A program made the position numbers and the translations under genes. Under the pieces are notes generated by a model. That model was given only the letters and a program-made list of their open reading frames with translations, had not been told where the DNA came from and made no database searches. Positions 5,976 to 14,229 of a stretch of DNA of 21,488 nt are shown here, one piece after another (the stretch's first letter is position 1; every line of letters begins with the position of its first letter). Source of the DNA: JACDBZ01 sp038233215 (GTDB lineage: Bacteria > Chloroflexota > Limnocylindria > QHBO01); contig JBBSML010000033.1 in the NCBI GenBank assembly GCA_038233215.1, forward strand, positions 1-21,488, given 5' to 3'.

Positions 5976-7747
5976 CGATGAACCGACACGAGTCGTTCGA
6001 GGAGCTCATCAGCGCGTCGCTGAGCGAGGAATTGACGGAGAGCGAGCGACAGCGTCTCGACACCCACCTTGCGTCCTGTGCGCAGTGCACCTCCACACTC
6101 GCCGCCTTTTCCGATCAGCGCCGCATCATGGCCGGGGTGCGACACGTCGGCCCTCCGCGGGATCTCGGCGCTCGAGTCCGCACGGGCATCGAGCGCGGTC
6201 GGTTTGCAACGCTGCCCTGGTGGCGGAGACCGGCCACGATCTTCGCGGGTGTCGGCGGAAGCCTGGCGGCGGTGGCCGGCGCCCTGCTCGCGGTGGTCCT
6301 GCTCAACGGCTCGGCGGATGAACCACAGCTAGGCGACGCCTCACCGACGCCGACCGCTTCGACCGCACAGGAACCGTCCGACGCGGTCACGACCCTGCCA
6401 CCCGTTCAGTCGTCTGCACCGTCGGCTGAGCCCGCATCGGCCGAACCCGCATCGGCCGCTCCGTCTCCGTCGGTCGGGCCGTCTCCGTCGGTCGCGCCCT
6501 CGTCATCGGTCGGGCCATCGGCATCCGCAGCTCCGACACCGACCGCCACCCCGGCCAAAACATCCCCCGAACCGGACGTCTACCTGGCGCTCACCGGCCG
6601 GTTCGACAACCTGGGCCTGACGCTGCGCCACGGACCAACCGGCGAAACGATCACTGAGCTGGACACGTCCTCTGGGCCACCAATCGCCGCTGAACTCTCG
6701 CCTGATGGCCAATGGCTGGCGTACATCACCCAGCTCGGGCAGAGCGGGATGAACGAGATTCGGGTGAGCCGCATCGCGGCGGCGCCGGGCGATGAATCTC
6801 CCATCGGCGTCGGTGGCACCCTCGTGCTCGGTGAGTCACTCGCCGGCAGCGCGTTCCTGGAGCAGATGTCCTGGTCGTCCGACGGTCGCTACCTTGCCTT
6901 CACACTGGCCGACCCGGACGGCGGCGAAACCGACGCGTGGGTCTTCGATACGGACAACGGTGAACCACGCCAACTGTCAGATGTCGGGCACGCGTATGCC
7001 GGCGACTGGATTCCCGGCAACGACGGCGTGACCAGTCGCCTGTGGGTCAGCCTCGCGCAGGAAACTCCCACCAGCTACGTGCTCGCGCTGCGTGATGACG
7101 CGCCGCTCGGCCCGGCCGATCCGGCCGAGATCGGCACCAATAGGGCCGATGGCATCTTCCAGCCCCTGCTCAGCTCGGATGGTGGGCTGGCGATCTTCTG
7201 GCAGGGACGCATGGCGCGCGTTGGCGAAGAGTGGCTGTTCAGCGAGAGCGGCGCGCCATATCTCGCCGAGCACGACATCAGGGGCGGCACGTTCGCGTTC
7301 ACCAACGAGCGCCCGCTGTTCAGCGACCTGTCGCTCGATGGCGGTGCCTTTGCTTCTGCCGCCATCAGCTGGGGAACCGATGACGACGCCTACGCGGTCT
7401 GGAGCACCCAGTGGACCGCAGATTCGCCGGACGGCGACACGCCGTATCCCGACGCGTCGCGCGTGTATTTCGGACATGCCACGGATCCTCGCGGTCTGAC
7501 GCAGGAACACGCCATCGACGCCGGCGACCTGCCCGACGGTGCGGGAGTGGTGGACGTGAAGGTCTCTCCCACGGGGCGGCATCTGGTGATCACGGCGCTC
7601 CGGCCAATCGGCGGGGTGCAGGAGGCGCCGAGCGCGGACCTCTTCCTTGTCGAACGCAACACCGGAGACGTGGCCGACGAGGTCTTCACGCTCGGCTCGG
7701 CCGACGATGGATGGTTCGGTCCGGCCGCCTTCGACGAAGTCCCGTAG
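5972..7747 (+). CDS. Zinc-finger anti-sigma factor with extracytoplasmic propeller-like domain
   Basis: A 591-residue single-pass membrane protein. The N-terminal cytoplasmic anti-sigma domain has the ZAS motif His32-x3-Cys36-x2-Cys39 (THLASCAQC). One transmembrane segment covers about 88-111. It is followed by a Ser/Pro/Ala/Thr-rich linker (about 115-205) with short tandem repeats such as PSPSVGPSPSV. The C-terminal 380 residues carry repeated strand motifs of the WD40/TolB-propeller type (AELSPDGQWLAYI, MSWSSDGRYLAFTLADPDGG, VKVSPTGRHLVI). The inferred role is to sequester the upstream ECF sigma factor, with the outer domain as sensor. The 4-base overlap with the sigma gene supports a shared transcript. 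Sensor ligand unknown; the propeller assignment rests on motifs seen by eye. Confidence 0.88.
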   Translation: MTMNRHESFEELISASLSEELTESERQRLDTHLASCAQCTSTLAAFSDQRRIMAGVRHVGPPRDLGARVRTGIERGRFATLPWWRRPATIFAGVGGSLAAVAGALLAVVLLNGSADEPQLGDASPTPTASTAQEPSDAVTTLPPVQSSAPSAEPASAEPASAAPSPSVGPSPSVAPSSSVGPSASAAPTPTATPAKTSPEPDVYLALTGRFDNLGLTLRHGPTGETITELDTSSGPPIAAELSPDGQWLAYITQLGQSGMNEIRVSRIAAAPGDESPIGVGGTLVLGESLAGSAFLEQMSWSSDGRYLAFTLADPDGGETDAWVFDTDNGEPRQLSDVGHAYAGDWIPGNDGVTSRLWVSLAQETPTSYVLALRDDAPLGPADPAEIGTNRADGIFQPLLSSDGGLAIFWQGRMARVGEEWLFSESGAPYLAEHDIRGGTFAFTNERPLFSDLSLDGGAFASAAISWGTDDDAYAVWSTQWTADSPDGDTPYPDASRVYFGHATDPRGLTQEHAIDAGDLPDGAGVVDVKVSPTGRHLVITALRPIGGVQEAPSADLFLVERNTGDVADEVFTLGSADDGWFGPAAFDEVP

Positions 7748-7755
7748 CGCGTCGG

Positions 7756-7806
7756 TATACTCGGAAGCGAACCCTTTAACGCGGTCCCGCGAGGCCGCCA
7801 AGGAGA
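7756..7806 (+). promoter_or_regulatory. pyr operon promoter and PyrR-binding leader
   Basis: A TATACT box at 7756-7761 is followed by a leader of about 42 bases. GGTCCCGCGAGGCC (7783-7796) matches the conserved PyrR-binding core (UCCNGNGAGG), flanked by GCGG/CCGC arms (7781-7784 and 7795-7798). AAGGAG (7800-7805), the pyrR ribosome binding site, follows 1-2 bases after the stem. No separate terminator/antiterminator pair fits before the ATG, so regulation by PyrR binding that blocks translation, as described for actinobacterial pyr leaders, is more likely than attenuation. Confidence 0.8.
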
Positions 7807-7809
7807 CGC

Positions 7810-8355
7810 ATGACCGAACGCCGCATCCTCGACGCCGATGATCTGCGCCGCGCGATGACCAGGATCGCGCACGAGATCGTTGAGCGAAACGGCGGCGTCG
7901 ACGATCTTGTGCTCGTCGGCATCAGAAGCCGCGGCGTGCCGATTGCGCGGCGCCTGGCCGGCCTCATCGAGCAGCACGAGGGCGCATCGGTCCCGGTCGG
8001 ATCTCTCGACATCACCTATTACCGCGATGATCTGACGCGTATCGCGCACGCACCGATCGTGAAGCGAACGGACCTGGAAGCGGACGTCAGCGGTCGCACC
8101 GTCATCCTCGTTGACGACGTGCTGTACACCGGCCGCACGGTGCGCGCGGCGCTCGACGCCCTGACCGATCACGGTCGCCCGCGCGCCGTGCGCCTGGCCG
8201 TCCTCGTGGATCGGGGCCATCGCGAGCTTCCCATCCGGCCGGACTTCGTCGGAAAGAACCTTCCGACCGGGCCGGACGAGCTCGTCCAGGTCCACCTGGA
8301 TGAGATCGATGAGCTGGATGAAGTGGTGGTCGAACGGCCGGATGACGCGGCGTGA
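7810..8355 (+). CDS. pyrR: Pyrimidine operon regulator PyrR / uracil phosphoribosyltransferase
   Basis: A 181-residue protein, usual length for PyrR. It has the type I phosphoribosyltransferase fold with the PRPP loop VILVDDVLYTGRTVRAAL (about 98-115) and the PyrR-typical segments LVGIRSRGVPIARRL and LDITYYRDDL. The C-terminus has VDRGHRELPIRPDFVGKNLPT, which is diagnostic for PyrR. It binds pyr mRNA in response to UMP/UTP, and many members also convert uracil plus PRPP to UMP. Its own leader carries the PyrR-binding hairpin. ATG at 7810 follows AAGGAG by 4-5 bases. Its stop overlaps the pyrB start (GTGA). Confidence 0.97.
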   Translation: MTERRILDADDLRRAMTRIAHEIVERNGGVDDLVLVGIRSRGVPIARRLAGLIEQHEGASVPVGSLDITYYRDDLTRIAHAPIVKRTDLEADVSGRTVILVDDVLYTGRTVRAALDALTDHGRPRAVRLAVLVDRGHRELPIRPDFVGKNLPTGPDELVQVHLDEIDELDEVVVERPDDAA

Positions 8356-9266
8356 TCGGTGGCGGTCACCTGCTCGACGTCGACACGCTGAGCCGAGCCG
8401 AGATCGAGCGCGTCCTTGACCTGGCCGTCGAGATGCGCGCGGCCCGCGGCACCCCGACATGCCGGTCGCTGCTGGAGGCCGAAACCGTGGGGCTCGCTTT
8501 CTATGAGGCCTCGACGCGGACACGCGTCAGCTTCGAGCTCGCCGCGAAGGCGCTCGGGGCAACGGTCGTGGACCTGCACGTGGCCGGGAGCAGCGTCGGC
8601 AAGGGTGAGTCGCTGATCGACACGCTGCGCACGCTGGAACGGACAGGAGTCACAACCCTCGTACTCCGCCACGAAACGTCCGGCGCTCCCTACCTTGCCG
8701 CCCGCTGCACCGGCATGGCGGTCGTGAACGCCGGCGATGGCATGCACGCCCACCCGACCCAGGCGCTGCTCGATGCGCTGACCCTGCGCGAAGCGATCGG
8801 CCCCCTCGACGGGCGCGTCATCGCGATCGTTGGTGACGTGGCGCACTCGCGAGTCGCGCGGTCAAATCTTCACGTCCTTGTCTCATGTGGCGCACGCGTT
8901 CGGCTCGGCGGACCCGCGGCCTGGGTCAGCGGCTTCGAGGGCTATCCCGGCGTCGAGGTCGCAGCGAACATCCACGACACCCTCGCCGACGCCGACGCGG
9001 TGATGGCCCTGCGCGTTCAACTCGAGCGATCGGCTGTGGGCGCGATCGGATCCCTGCACGAGTATGTGGCACGCTGGAGATTGGATGAGGCGCGAATGGA
9101 GGTTGCCGCCCCGAATGCGCCGATCCTGCACCCCGGCCCGACGAACGCGGGGGTCGAGCTGACGGGGGAGCTCGCGAACGGCCGGCGCAGCCTCATCGGC
9201 CGCCAGGTGGAGAACGGCGTGCCGGTGCGCATGGCGGTCCTGGCGCTGGTCACGGGCGCGGCGTGA
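8352..9266 (+). CDS. pyrB: Aspartate carbamoyltransferase catalytic chain
   Basis: A 304-residue enzyme of de novo pyrimidine synthesis (carbamoyl phosphate plus aspartate gives carbamoyl aspartate). The carbamoyl-phosphate loop FYEASTRTRVSFELAAKALGA is intact. Further along are GKGESLIDTLRTLE, the HPTQALLDALTLRE motif, GDVAHSRVARSN, and the C-terminal HPGPTNAGVEL (usually HPGPxNRGVE). No regulatory PyrI chain is nearby. It starts with GTG at 8352, overlapping the pyrR stop by four bases, and its stop overlaps pyrC in the same way, so pyrR-pyrB-pyrC is tightly coupled. Confidence 0.97.
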   Translation: MIGGGHLLDVDTLSRAEIERVLDLAVEMRAARGTPTCRSLLEAETVGLAFYEASTRTRVSFELAAKALGATVVDLHVAGSSVGKGESLIDTLRTLERTGVTTLVLRHETSGAPYLAARCTGMAVVNAGDGMHAHPTQALLDALTLREAIGPLDGRVIAIVGDVAHSRVARSNLHVLVSCGARVRLGGPAAWVSGFEGYPGVEVAANIHDTLADADAVMALRVQLERSAVGAIGSLHEYVARWRLDEARMEVAAPNAPILHPGPTNAGVELTGELANGRRSLIGRQVENGVPVRMAVLALVTGAA

Positions 9267-10618
9267 GCGAGGAGCGTTTCGGACGCCTGACCGATCCGCC
9301 GGTCACGTTCCTGATGACCGGGGTGCGCGTGGTCGACCCTGGGGAGGGATCCAACACGATTCGCGATCTGGCCGTCCTGAACGGCTTCCTGACGGACTCC
9401 GCGACGTTGCCGCCGGGAGCCGAGCAGCTGGATGGTACCGGCCTCATCGCCGCACCCGGATTCTGCGATCTGCACACTCATCTGCGAGAGCCCGGCGGGG
9501 AGGACGCCGAGACGATCGCCTCCGGGACGCGGGCCGCGGCTCGGGGAGGGTTTACGACCGTCTGCGCCATGCCGAACACGGATCCACCGCCCGATACGCC
9601 GATACAGCTGACGCGGTTGCTGGAGGCAGGCCGAGATGCAGCCTGTCGGGTGCGGGTCGTCGGCTCAGTGACGATCGGACGCGCGGGACAGGCACTTGCT
9701 GACCTGGCGGGCATGGCCGATGCCGGTGCAGTCGGCTTTTCTGATGACGGGGCTGCCGTACCCTCGCCCGACCTCGCGCGCGCGGCGCTGAGCTGCCTGG
9801 CCGGAGTCAATCGGCCGTTGATCGAGCATGCGGAGGACTCGTCCCTAGTCGCGGGGAGCGTCATGCGAGCAGGGCCGACCGCCGTCCGCCTCGGGCTGGC
9901 GGGATGGCCACCAAGCGCCGAGCTGTCAGTGGTCGAACGCGACATTGCGCTGGCCGCCGAGAGCGGGGGGCGGCTCCACCTCACGCACCTCTCCACGGCG
10001 GCCGCGCTGGAGGCCGTGCAGGACGCGCGGGCGCGGGGCGTGCCGGTGACGTGCGACGTGACGCCACACCACCTGGCGCTCACCGACGCCTGGGTGGCCG
10101 GATCACGCCACTTCGCCTGGGATGAGCCCGCCGATGTAGGTGTGATCGCCGCTCGCGCCTTCGACGGATCGTGTCGCGTCAATCCGCCGCTGACGTCGCG
10201 CGAGGATGCGCTCGCGCTGCTCGCCGGCCTTGCCGATGGCACGATCGACGCGATCGCGACCGACCATGCCCCGCATCCACGCGAGCGCAAGATCGTCCCG
10301 TTCGAGGAGGCGGCTCCCGGCATGATCGGGCTCGAAACCGCCCTCTCCATCGGCCTCGCCGCCGTCGAAGCTGGGAGGCTGGATCTGGCGACGCTGATTC
10401 ACGCGCTCTCCCTGGGCCCCGCGCAGATCATCGCTGAGCGCCGAAGCCTGGCGCCGGGCCAGCTCGCCGACCTCGTCGTCTTCGACCCGCTGGCGCGGAG
10501 ACGACTCGAGGCCGAGGGTCTGGCATCTGCATCGGTCAATACCCCGCTATTGGGGATGGAGCTTCCTGGCGTGGTTCGGTTGACCGTGGCCGACGGCCGC
10601 GTGATGTATCGGTCCTGA
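9263..10618 (+). CDS. pyrC: Dihydroorotase (class I)
   Basis: A 451-residue zinc amidohydrolase (carbamoyl aspartate to dihydroorotate). Visible: the metal-binding DLHTHLREPGGEDAETI with GTRAAARGGFTTVCAMPNT after it; GFSDDG, where class I enzymes carry an Asp in place of the carboxylated lysine; His-containing HLTHLSTAAALE; CDVTPHHLALT; and ATDHAPHPRERK with the catalytic Asp. The C-terminus VFDPLARRRLEAE...TPLLGMELPGVVRLTVADGRVMY is typical. Length is a little above the usual 420-430 because of the N-terminal 15 residues. GTG start overlapping pyrB. A 154-bp gap follows before the next gene. Confidence 0.96.
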   Translation: MSEERFGRLTDPPVTFLMTGVRVVDPGEGSNTIRDLAVLNGFLTDSATLPPGAEQLDGTGLIAAPGFCDLHTHLREPGGEDAETIASGTRAAARGGFTTVCAMPNTDPPPDTPIQLTRLLEAGRDAACRVRVVGSVTIGRAGQALADLAGMADAGAVGFSDDGAAVPSPDLARAALSCLAGVNRPLIEHAEDSSLVAGSVMRAGPTAVRLGLAGWPPSAELSVVERDIALAAESGGRLHLTHLSTAAALEAVQDARARGVPVTCDVTPHHLALTDAWVAGSRHFAWDEPADVGVIAARAFDGSCRVNPPLTSREDALALLAGLADGTIDAIATDHAPHPRERKIVPFEEAAPGMIGLETALSIGLAAVEAGRLDLATLIHALSLGPAQIIAERRSLAPGQLADLVVFDPLARRRLEAEGLASASVNTPLLGMELPGVVRLTVADGRVMYRS

Positions 10619-10772
10619 CAAACGACATCCGCCACCCCGCCATCCGGTCAGGTCAGTCAGCGAATGGTTCATTGCGCGGAGGGGCATCGCCGGTCGTGGC
10701 CGGAGCGTGGCAACGCCGGATGTGGGACCATGCGGCTCGCCACTCGCCGTCCCCAGCCCACCGAGGAATGGC

Positions 10773-11096
10773 TTGTCAGTTCACTACAACGAGGAACTCG
10801 ATCCGAACGAGGGTCCTGGCTTTGGTTGCTTCATCACGCAGGCGATCCTGTTCGCCGCCATCCTGCTCCTCATCCCGGTTGGCCTGTTCACGTTCAACTG
10901 GCCGGTCTGGCTGCTGGCCACGCTGCTGTTCATCGCCCTCATCCTGCTCTTCTTCGTGAGCATGACCAGTGTCTTCCTCCTTCGCGTCTTCTTCGCCGAC
11001 CGGCGTCGCGGGCGTGGCCGGCAGACGGGTATCGCCAGGCCTCACACTCGGGTCATCAGCACTGAAGAACCAACCGATGACCCGGGAGATCGCTGA
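10773..11096 (+). CDS. Small two-helix membrane protein in the pyr operon, unknown function
   Basis: A 107-residue protein when started at TTG 10773, preceded by GAGG with 6 bases spacing. A GTG at 10707 in the same frame would add 22 residues but has a poor ribosome site. Two adjacent hydrophobic segments span about residues 16-37 and 41-70 (ITQAILFAAILLLIPVGLF, WLLATLLFIALILLFFV). A basic, then acidic, soluble tail follows. It abuts the next gene (TGAATG), so it is co-translated with it. No known family is recognised. The position between pyrC and pyrE, where carA/carB or pyrD/pyrF often sit, is notable. Confidence 0.7.
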   Translation: MSVHYNEELDPNEGPGFGCFITQAILFAAILLLIPVGLFTFNWPVWLLATLLFIALILLFFVSMTSVFLLRVFFADRRRGRGRQTGIARPHTRVISTEEPTDDPGDR

Positions 11097-11423
11097 ATGC
11101 CCCTGATGGTGACGTTCTTCAACGTGCGCAAGGGTCGCGACGCGATCTTCAAGCGCGGCATGCGCCATGTCTTTCCGCGGACCGCGCGCCAGACGGAGGC
11201 CAAGTACGGCATACGCTTCGTGGGCTGGTTCAACGTGACCGAGGGTTCCACCTGGAACAACGTCCTCATCATCGATCTGCCCAACTACGCCGTCCTGGAC
11301 GAGCTGTACGCCGATCCGTCCATGCGCGGCTTCGGACATCGCGTGGCGGAGTCGGTGTTCGACTCCAAACACACGATCTTCCTGCGTGAGCGGATGGGCC
11401 CCGACTTCGTGTACAGGCCATGA
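11097..11423 (+). CDS. Small alpha/beta protein in the pyr operon, unknown function
   Basis: A 108-residue soluble protein starting at ATG directly after the preceding stop. The pattern is beta (MVTFFNVRKG), alpha (rich in Arg/Lys), beta (IRFVGWFNVTEGSTWNNVLIID), alpha (NYAVLDELYADPSMRGFGHRV), and a final strand (HTIFLRERM). It resembles a ferredoxin-like, dimeric alpha-beta-barrel fold; this is inference from predicted secondary structure. There is no signal peptide and no obvious catalytic motif. The stop overlaps the next start by ATGA, placing it firmly in the pyr transcript. Confidence 0.75.
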   Translation: MPLMVTFFNVRKGRDAIFKRGMRHVFPRTARQTEAKYGIRFVGWFNVTEGSTWNNVLIIDLPNYAVLDELYADPSMRGFGHRVAESVFDSKHTIFLRERMGPDFVYRP

Positions 11424-12253
11424 AAACGCCATCGTCCTCGCCGCGACTCGTGGCCCTGCGCGAAGTCGCCGCCGAGGCCGAGCTGGAGCGACGCGATTTC
11501 CTCTACGAGGCCACCGAGCAGCTGCGACGATTCCTGGATCAGAATCGCGAGCGCCTGCGCGAGATCGGACCGATCAAACTGGTCGACAACGAGCAGGACT
11601 ACCTCCTCTACCACCCCGCCGATCAGACCTGGACCACGCGGCTCACGTACCAGGATCCCGCCGATAGCGAGTGGTATGACCAGGAACAGTTGGTCGATAC
11701 GGTGAGCGAGCTCCTGGAGCTGTACAACGCCGCCGACATCTTCTCGTGGCTCATCGAAGCCTCCCGGGACGCGCCGGCGCACCTTGTCTCCGCCGACGAG
11801 CTCGCGCGTGAGGAAGAACTTGCCGATGGTGCGACCGCCGACGACTGGGAGGCGGGGCTCCCGACGTCGCAGCAGGAGACCCTTGCGGCGCAGCGGCTCT
11901 GGCAGCTGGCCGATGCCTATCGAACTCAGCTCGGAACCGCGCAGGCGCAGCTCCTTCGCGAGTTCACCTCGAACGCCGAGGAGGTCCTGCGCCGCACCGG
12001 CGACCTCCTTCTGCTCGACGATCCGGATGACATGCTCATCCTTCGTGCGGACGGCCGCTTCGAGACCAGCCTCGATCTCTCGGACCGACCGGAGGACGTG
12101 CTCGGCTCGGTCGAGGCTCGCCGACAGGGGCTCATGGTCATCGAGGCGAAGACGATCGCCGCCTTCTACGATCCTGCCGACATCCTGCACTGGGTGACGG
12201 ATGCGCTCGCGGAACGCTATCCGGCGGTCGACTTCTCCGCCGTCTACGAATGA
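11420..12253 (+). CDS. Acidic protein with internal duplication, pyr operon, unknown function
   Basis: A 277-residue, strongly acidic soluble protein. Two halves look related: residues about 52-116 and 195-266 each contain a hydrophobic strand with Asp-rich turns (LVDNEQDYLLYHPAD / LLLLDDPDDMLILRADG) and then a helical end with the shared pattern YNAADIFSWLIEA / YDPADILHWVTDA. A helical, charged linker separates them (EEELADGATADDWE and a Gln/Ala-rich helix). No known domain, catalytic motif or membrane segment is recognised. Both ends overlap neighbouring genes by four bases (ATGA), including pyrE, so expression is tied to pyrimidine synthesis. Confidence 0.75.
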   Translation: MKTPSSSPRLVALREVAAEAELERRDFLYEATEQLRRFLDQNRERLREIGPIKLVDNEQDYLLYHPADQTWTTRLTYQDPADSEWYDQEQLVDTVSELLELYNAADIFSWLIEASRDAPAHLVSADELAREEELADGATADDWEAGLPTSQQETLAAQRLWQLADAYRTQLGTAQAQLLREFTSNAEEVLRRTGDLLLLDDPDDMLILRADGRFETSLDLSDRPEDVLGSVEARRQGLMVIEAKTIAAFYDPADILHWVTDALAERYPAVDFSAVYE

Positions 12254-12858
12254 CCGATGCGGGTTTGCGCGGCGCGTCGGTCGAAGCCCTGTTCGCCGAT
12301 GCCGGCGCGCTCCTGGACGGCCACTTTCTCCTGAAGTCCGGCCGCCATGCCGGTCGCTACCTCGAGAAGTTCCTGGTCCTCCAGCATCCCCGATTCGGCG
12401 TCGAGCTGTGTCGGCGCTTCGCGGGGGTACTGGCTCCGTCCCTGCCGACCCTGGTGGTGGGACCCACCACCGGCGGGGTCCTTCTCTCCTTCGAAACGGC
12501 GCGCCAGCTGGGTGGCTCGGTGCGAGCCGCGTTCGCCGAGCCGGTTCCTTCCGGCGGCCGAGAGCTGCGGCGCGGCTGGCCGATCGGTCCCGAAGAGCGC
12601 GTCGCCATCGTCGACGACATCCTCACCACGGGTGCCTCCCTGGTTGAGACCGTGGAGGCGGTCCGCACCATCGGGGCCGAGCCCGTGGCGGCCGTCGTGA
12701 TTGTCGATCGGTCCGCGGAACCGATTGATGTGGGCATGCCGCTCCATGCGCTTGGCAGGATCGAGATTCCGTCTTGGGAGGCCGACGCCTGCGAGCTGTG
12801 CAAGGCCGACGTTCCGTTGCGCAAACCGGGAAGCAGCAGTGGACAGCCGGTCAGCTGA
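12250..12858 (+). CDS. pyrE: Orotate phosphoribosyltransferase
   Basis: A 202-residue enzyme (orotate plus PRPP gives orotidine monophosphate). The PRPP-binding loop RVAIVDDILTTGASLVETVEA is intact. The N-terminal segment HFLLKSGRHAGRYLEKF is typical of PyrE (substrate loop with SGxHxxxY). VVGPTTGGVLLSFETAR, the GG-containing loop, follows. The C-terminus has PSWEADACELC, where the CxxC pair is common in this PyrE subgroup. It is the last gene of the plus-strand operon, and a 33-bp gap separates it from the convergent TldE gene. Genes for carbamoyl phosphate synthase, dihydroorotate dehydrogenase and OMP decarboxylase are not in this window. Confidence 0.96.
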   Translation: MTDAGLRGASVEALFADAGALLDGHFLLKSGRHAGRYLEKFLVLQHPRFGVELCRRFAGVLAPSLPTLVVGPTTGGVLLSFETARQLGGSVRAAFAEPVPSGGRELRRGWPIGPEERVAIVDDILTTGASLVETVEAVRTIGAEPVAAVVIVDRSAEPIDVGMPLHALGRIEIPSWEADACELCKADVPLRKPGSSSGQPVS

Positions 12859-12891
12859 GTCCGCTGGCCAGAGCTCACCTCCGGTCACTCT

Positions 12892-14229
12892 CTATCCCTT
12901 GGCGCCGCCGGTGAAGTTCCAGGAGGCCAGATGCAGCGACGGCACCACGTAGGCGCCAACCCCGAACGTCGCGCCTCCGACAAGCGTGAGATCCGAGCCG
13001 ACCGCGCGCACGTTGCCAGGCGCAAGGGCCTCCACGAATGACTGGGTGAATCGCATGTTGGTCACCGGACGCACGATCCGCCCATCCTCGATCAACCACA
13101 CGCCGTTGCGGGTCAATCCGGTCACCACCTGCGTGCGCGGATCAAGAATTCGGGTGTACCAGAAGTCGGTGACGAGCAGCCCGCGCCCGACACCGGCGAT
13201 CAGCTCCTCCCGTGAAACCGATCCGCCTTCGAGGACCAGGTTCGCCGGCAGCGCGCCCCACGGGCCCGCGCCAGCCACGGCATTCCCGGTCGACTCCGCG
13301 CCGAGTGCCCTGGCGGTGCGCCGATCGTGGACGAGACCGCTTGTGACGCCGCCGTCCACCAGCTTCACGCGACGCTTGGGCGTACCCTCGGCATCGAACG
13401 GGATGCCCACCGCCATGGGGTGCGCGACGTCATCGGCCAGCGAGATGGACTCGTCGAACTGCGCCTCGCCGATACGCGCGAAGGAGCGACCCTCCTCGAC
13501 GGCCCGCCCGTTGAAGCCATACATGGCCAGAAATCCGAGCAGATTCACCACGCACGACGGGGACAGGAGCACCTCGTAACGCCCCGGATCGAGGTCGCCG
13601 GCATCGGCCGATTCACGTGCACGCCGGGTCGCCCCGGTCCCCACATCGACCCCGTCCAGGTCCGACAACCCTACCGACGCGGCATGTCCACTGCCGTCGG
13701 AGGTGGCGGTCCGTGCGATGCCGTCGAGAATCGCAATGGTGGTACGTCCTTCCAGCCGCTGCCCCAGCGTGTTGGCGAACGCAACCGTCTCTTCCTTCGT
13801 GGAGCAGAAGCCGGCCGTCTCGAGCTCACCTGCTGTCCGAACGAATGCGCCGATGCGCTCCGCGCGCTCCGCCGGCTCCGCCCGCGCAGTGGCTTCGTCC
13901 CAATGCTCGACCGACGGGGCAGATGCGGACGGCGCAAGTCCCGGCCAGCCGGAATCGATCGGCCGTAGTGCCGCCGCCTCCAGCGCGGATCGCACCAGGC
14001 GCTCGACCCCGTCGCTGTCAGTTTGATTACCGACCGCCTCGGCGACTCGACCGTCGAGCGCCACCCGCAGGTGGACGCGCCGCACCGCATCCGCGACGTT
14101 CTGATGGATGAAACTGGTGGCAAAGCGGGTCAGCGCATCGGTCCCGACCGTGACGGTCACCTCCGCCTCAGCGTCGCGCCCGACGCGAGCGAGCACGCGC
14201 TCGCAGATTTCGAGCAGCTGGTCGCTCAT
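12892..14229 (-). CDS. pmbA: TldE/PmbA-family metalloprotease subunit
   Basis: A 445-residue partner of TldD. Family hallmarks: N-terminal EAEVTVTVGTDALTRFATSFIHQN, the central YEVLLSPSCVVNLLGFLAMYGFNG, the AVGIPFDAEGTPKRRVKLVDGGV segment and the C-terminal VVTGLTRNGVWLIEDGRI followed by VTNMRFTQSF. In the TldD/TldE complex, TldD carries the metal site while TldE lacks it. The complex degrades unstructured peptides and, in E. coli, removes the microcin B17 leader. ATG at 14229 overlaps the TldD stop by ATGA; the longer open frame to 14502 lies inside tldD and is not real. Confidence 0.94.
   Translation of the reverse strand: MSDQLLEICERVLARVGRDAEAEVTVTVGTDALTRFATSFIHQNVADAVRRVHLRVALDGRVAEAVGNQTDSDGVERLVRSALEAAALRPIDSGWPGLAPSASAPSVEHWDEATARAEPAERAERIGAFVRTAGELETAGFCSTKEETVAFANTLGQRLEGRTTIAILDGIARTATSDGSGHAASVGLSDLDGVDVGTGATRRARESADAGDLDPGRYEVLLSPSCVVNLLGFLAMYGFNGRAVEEGRSFARIGEAQFDESISLADDVAHPMAVGIPFDAEGTPKRRVKLVDGGVTSGLVHDRRTARALGAESTGNAVAGAGPWGALPANLVLEGGSVSREELIAGVGRGLLVTDFWYTRILDPRTQVVTGLTRNGVWLIEDGRIVRPVTNMRFTQSFVEALAPGNVRAVGSDLTLVGGATFGVGAYVVPSLHLASWNFTGGAKG

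Noticed and set aside
7390..8523. 377-residue minus-strand frame over the anti-sigma gene, pyrR and pyrB
   Set aside because: Antisense of three well-identified genes, with no domain and no start signal.
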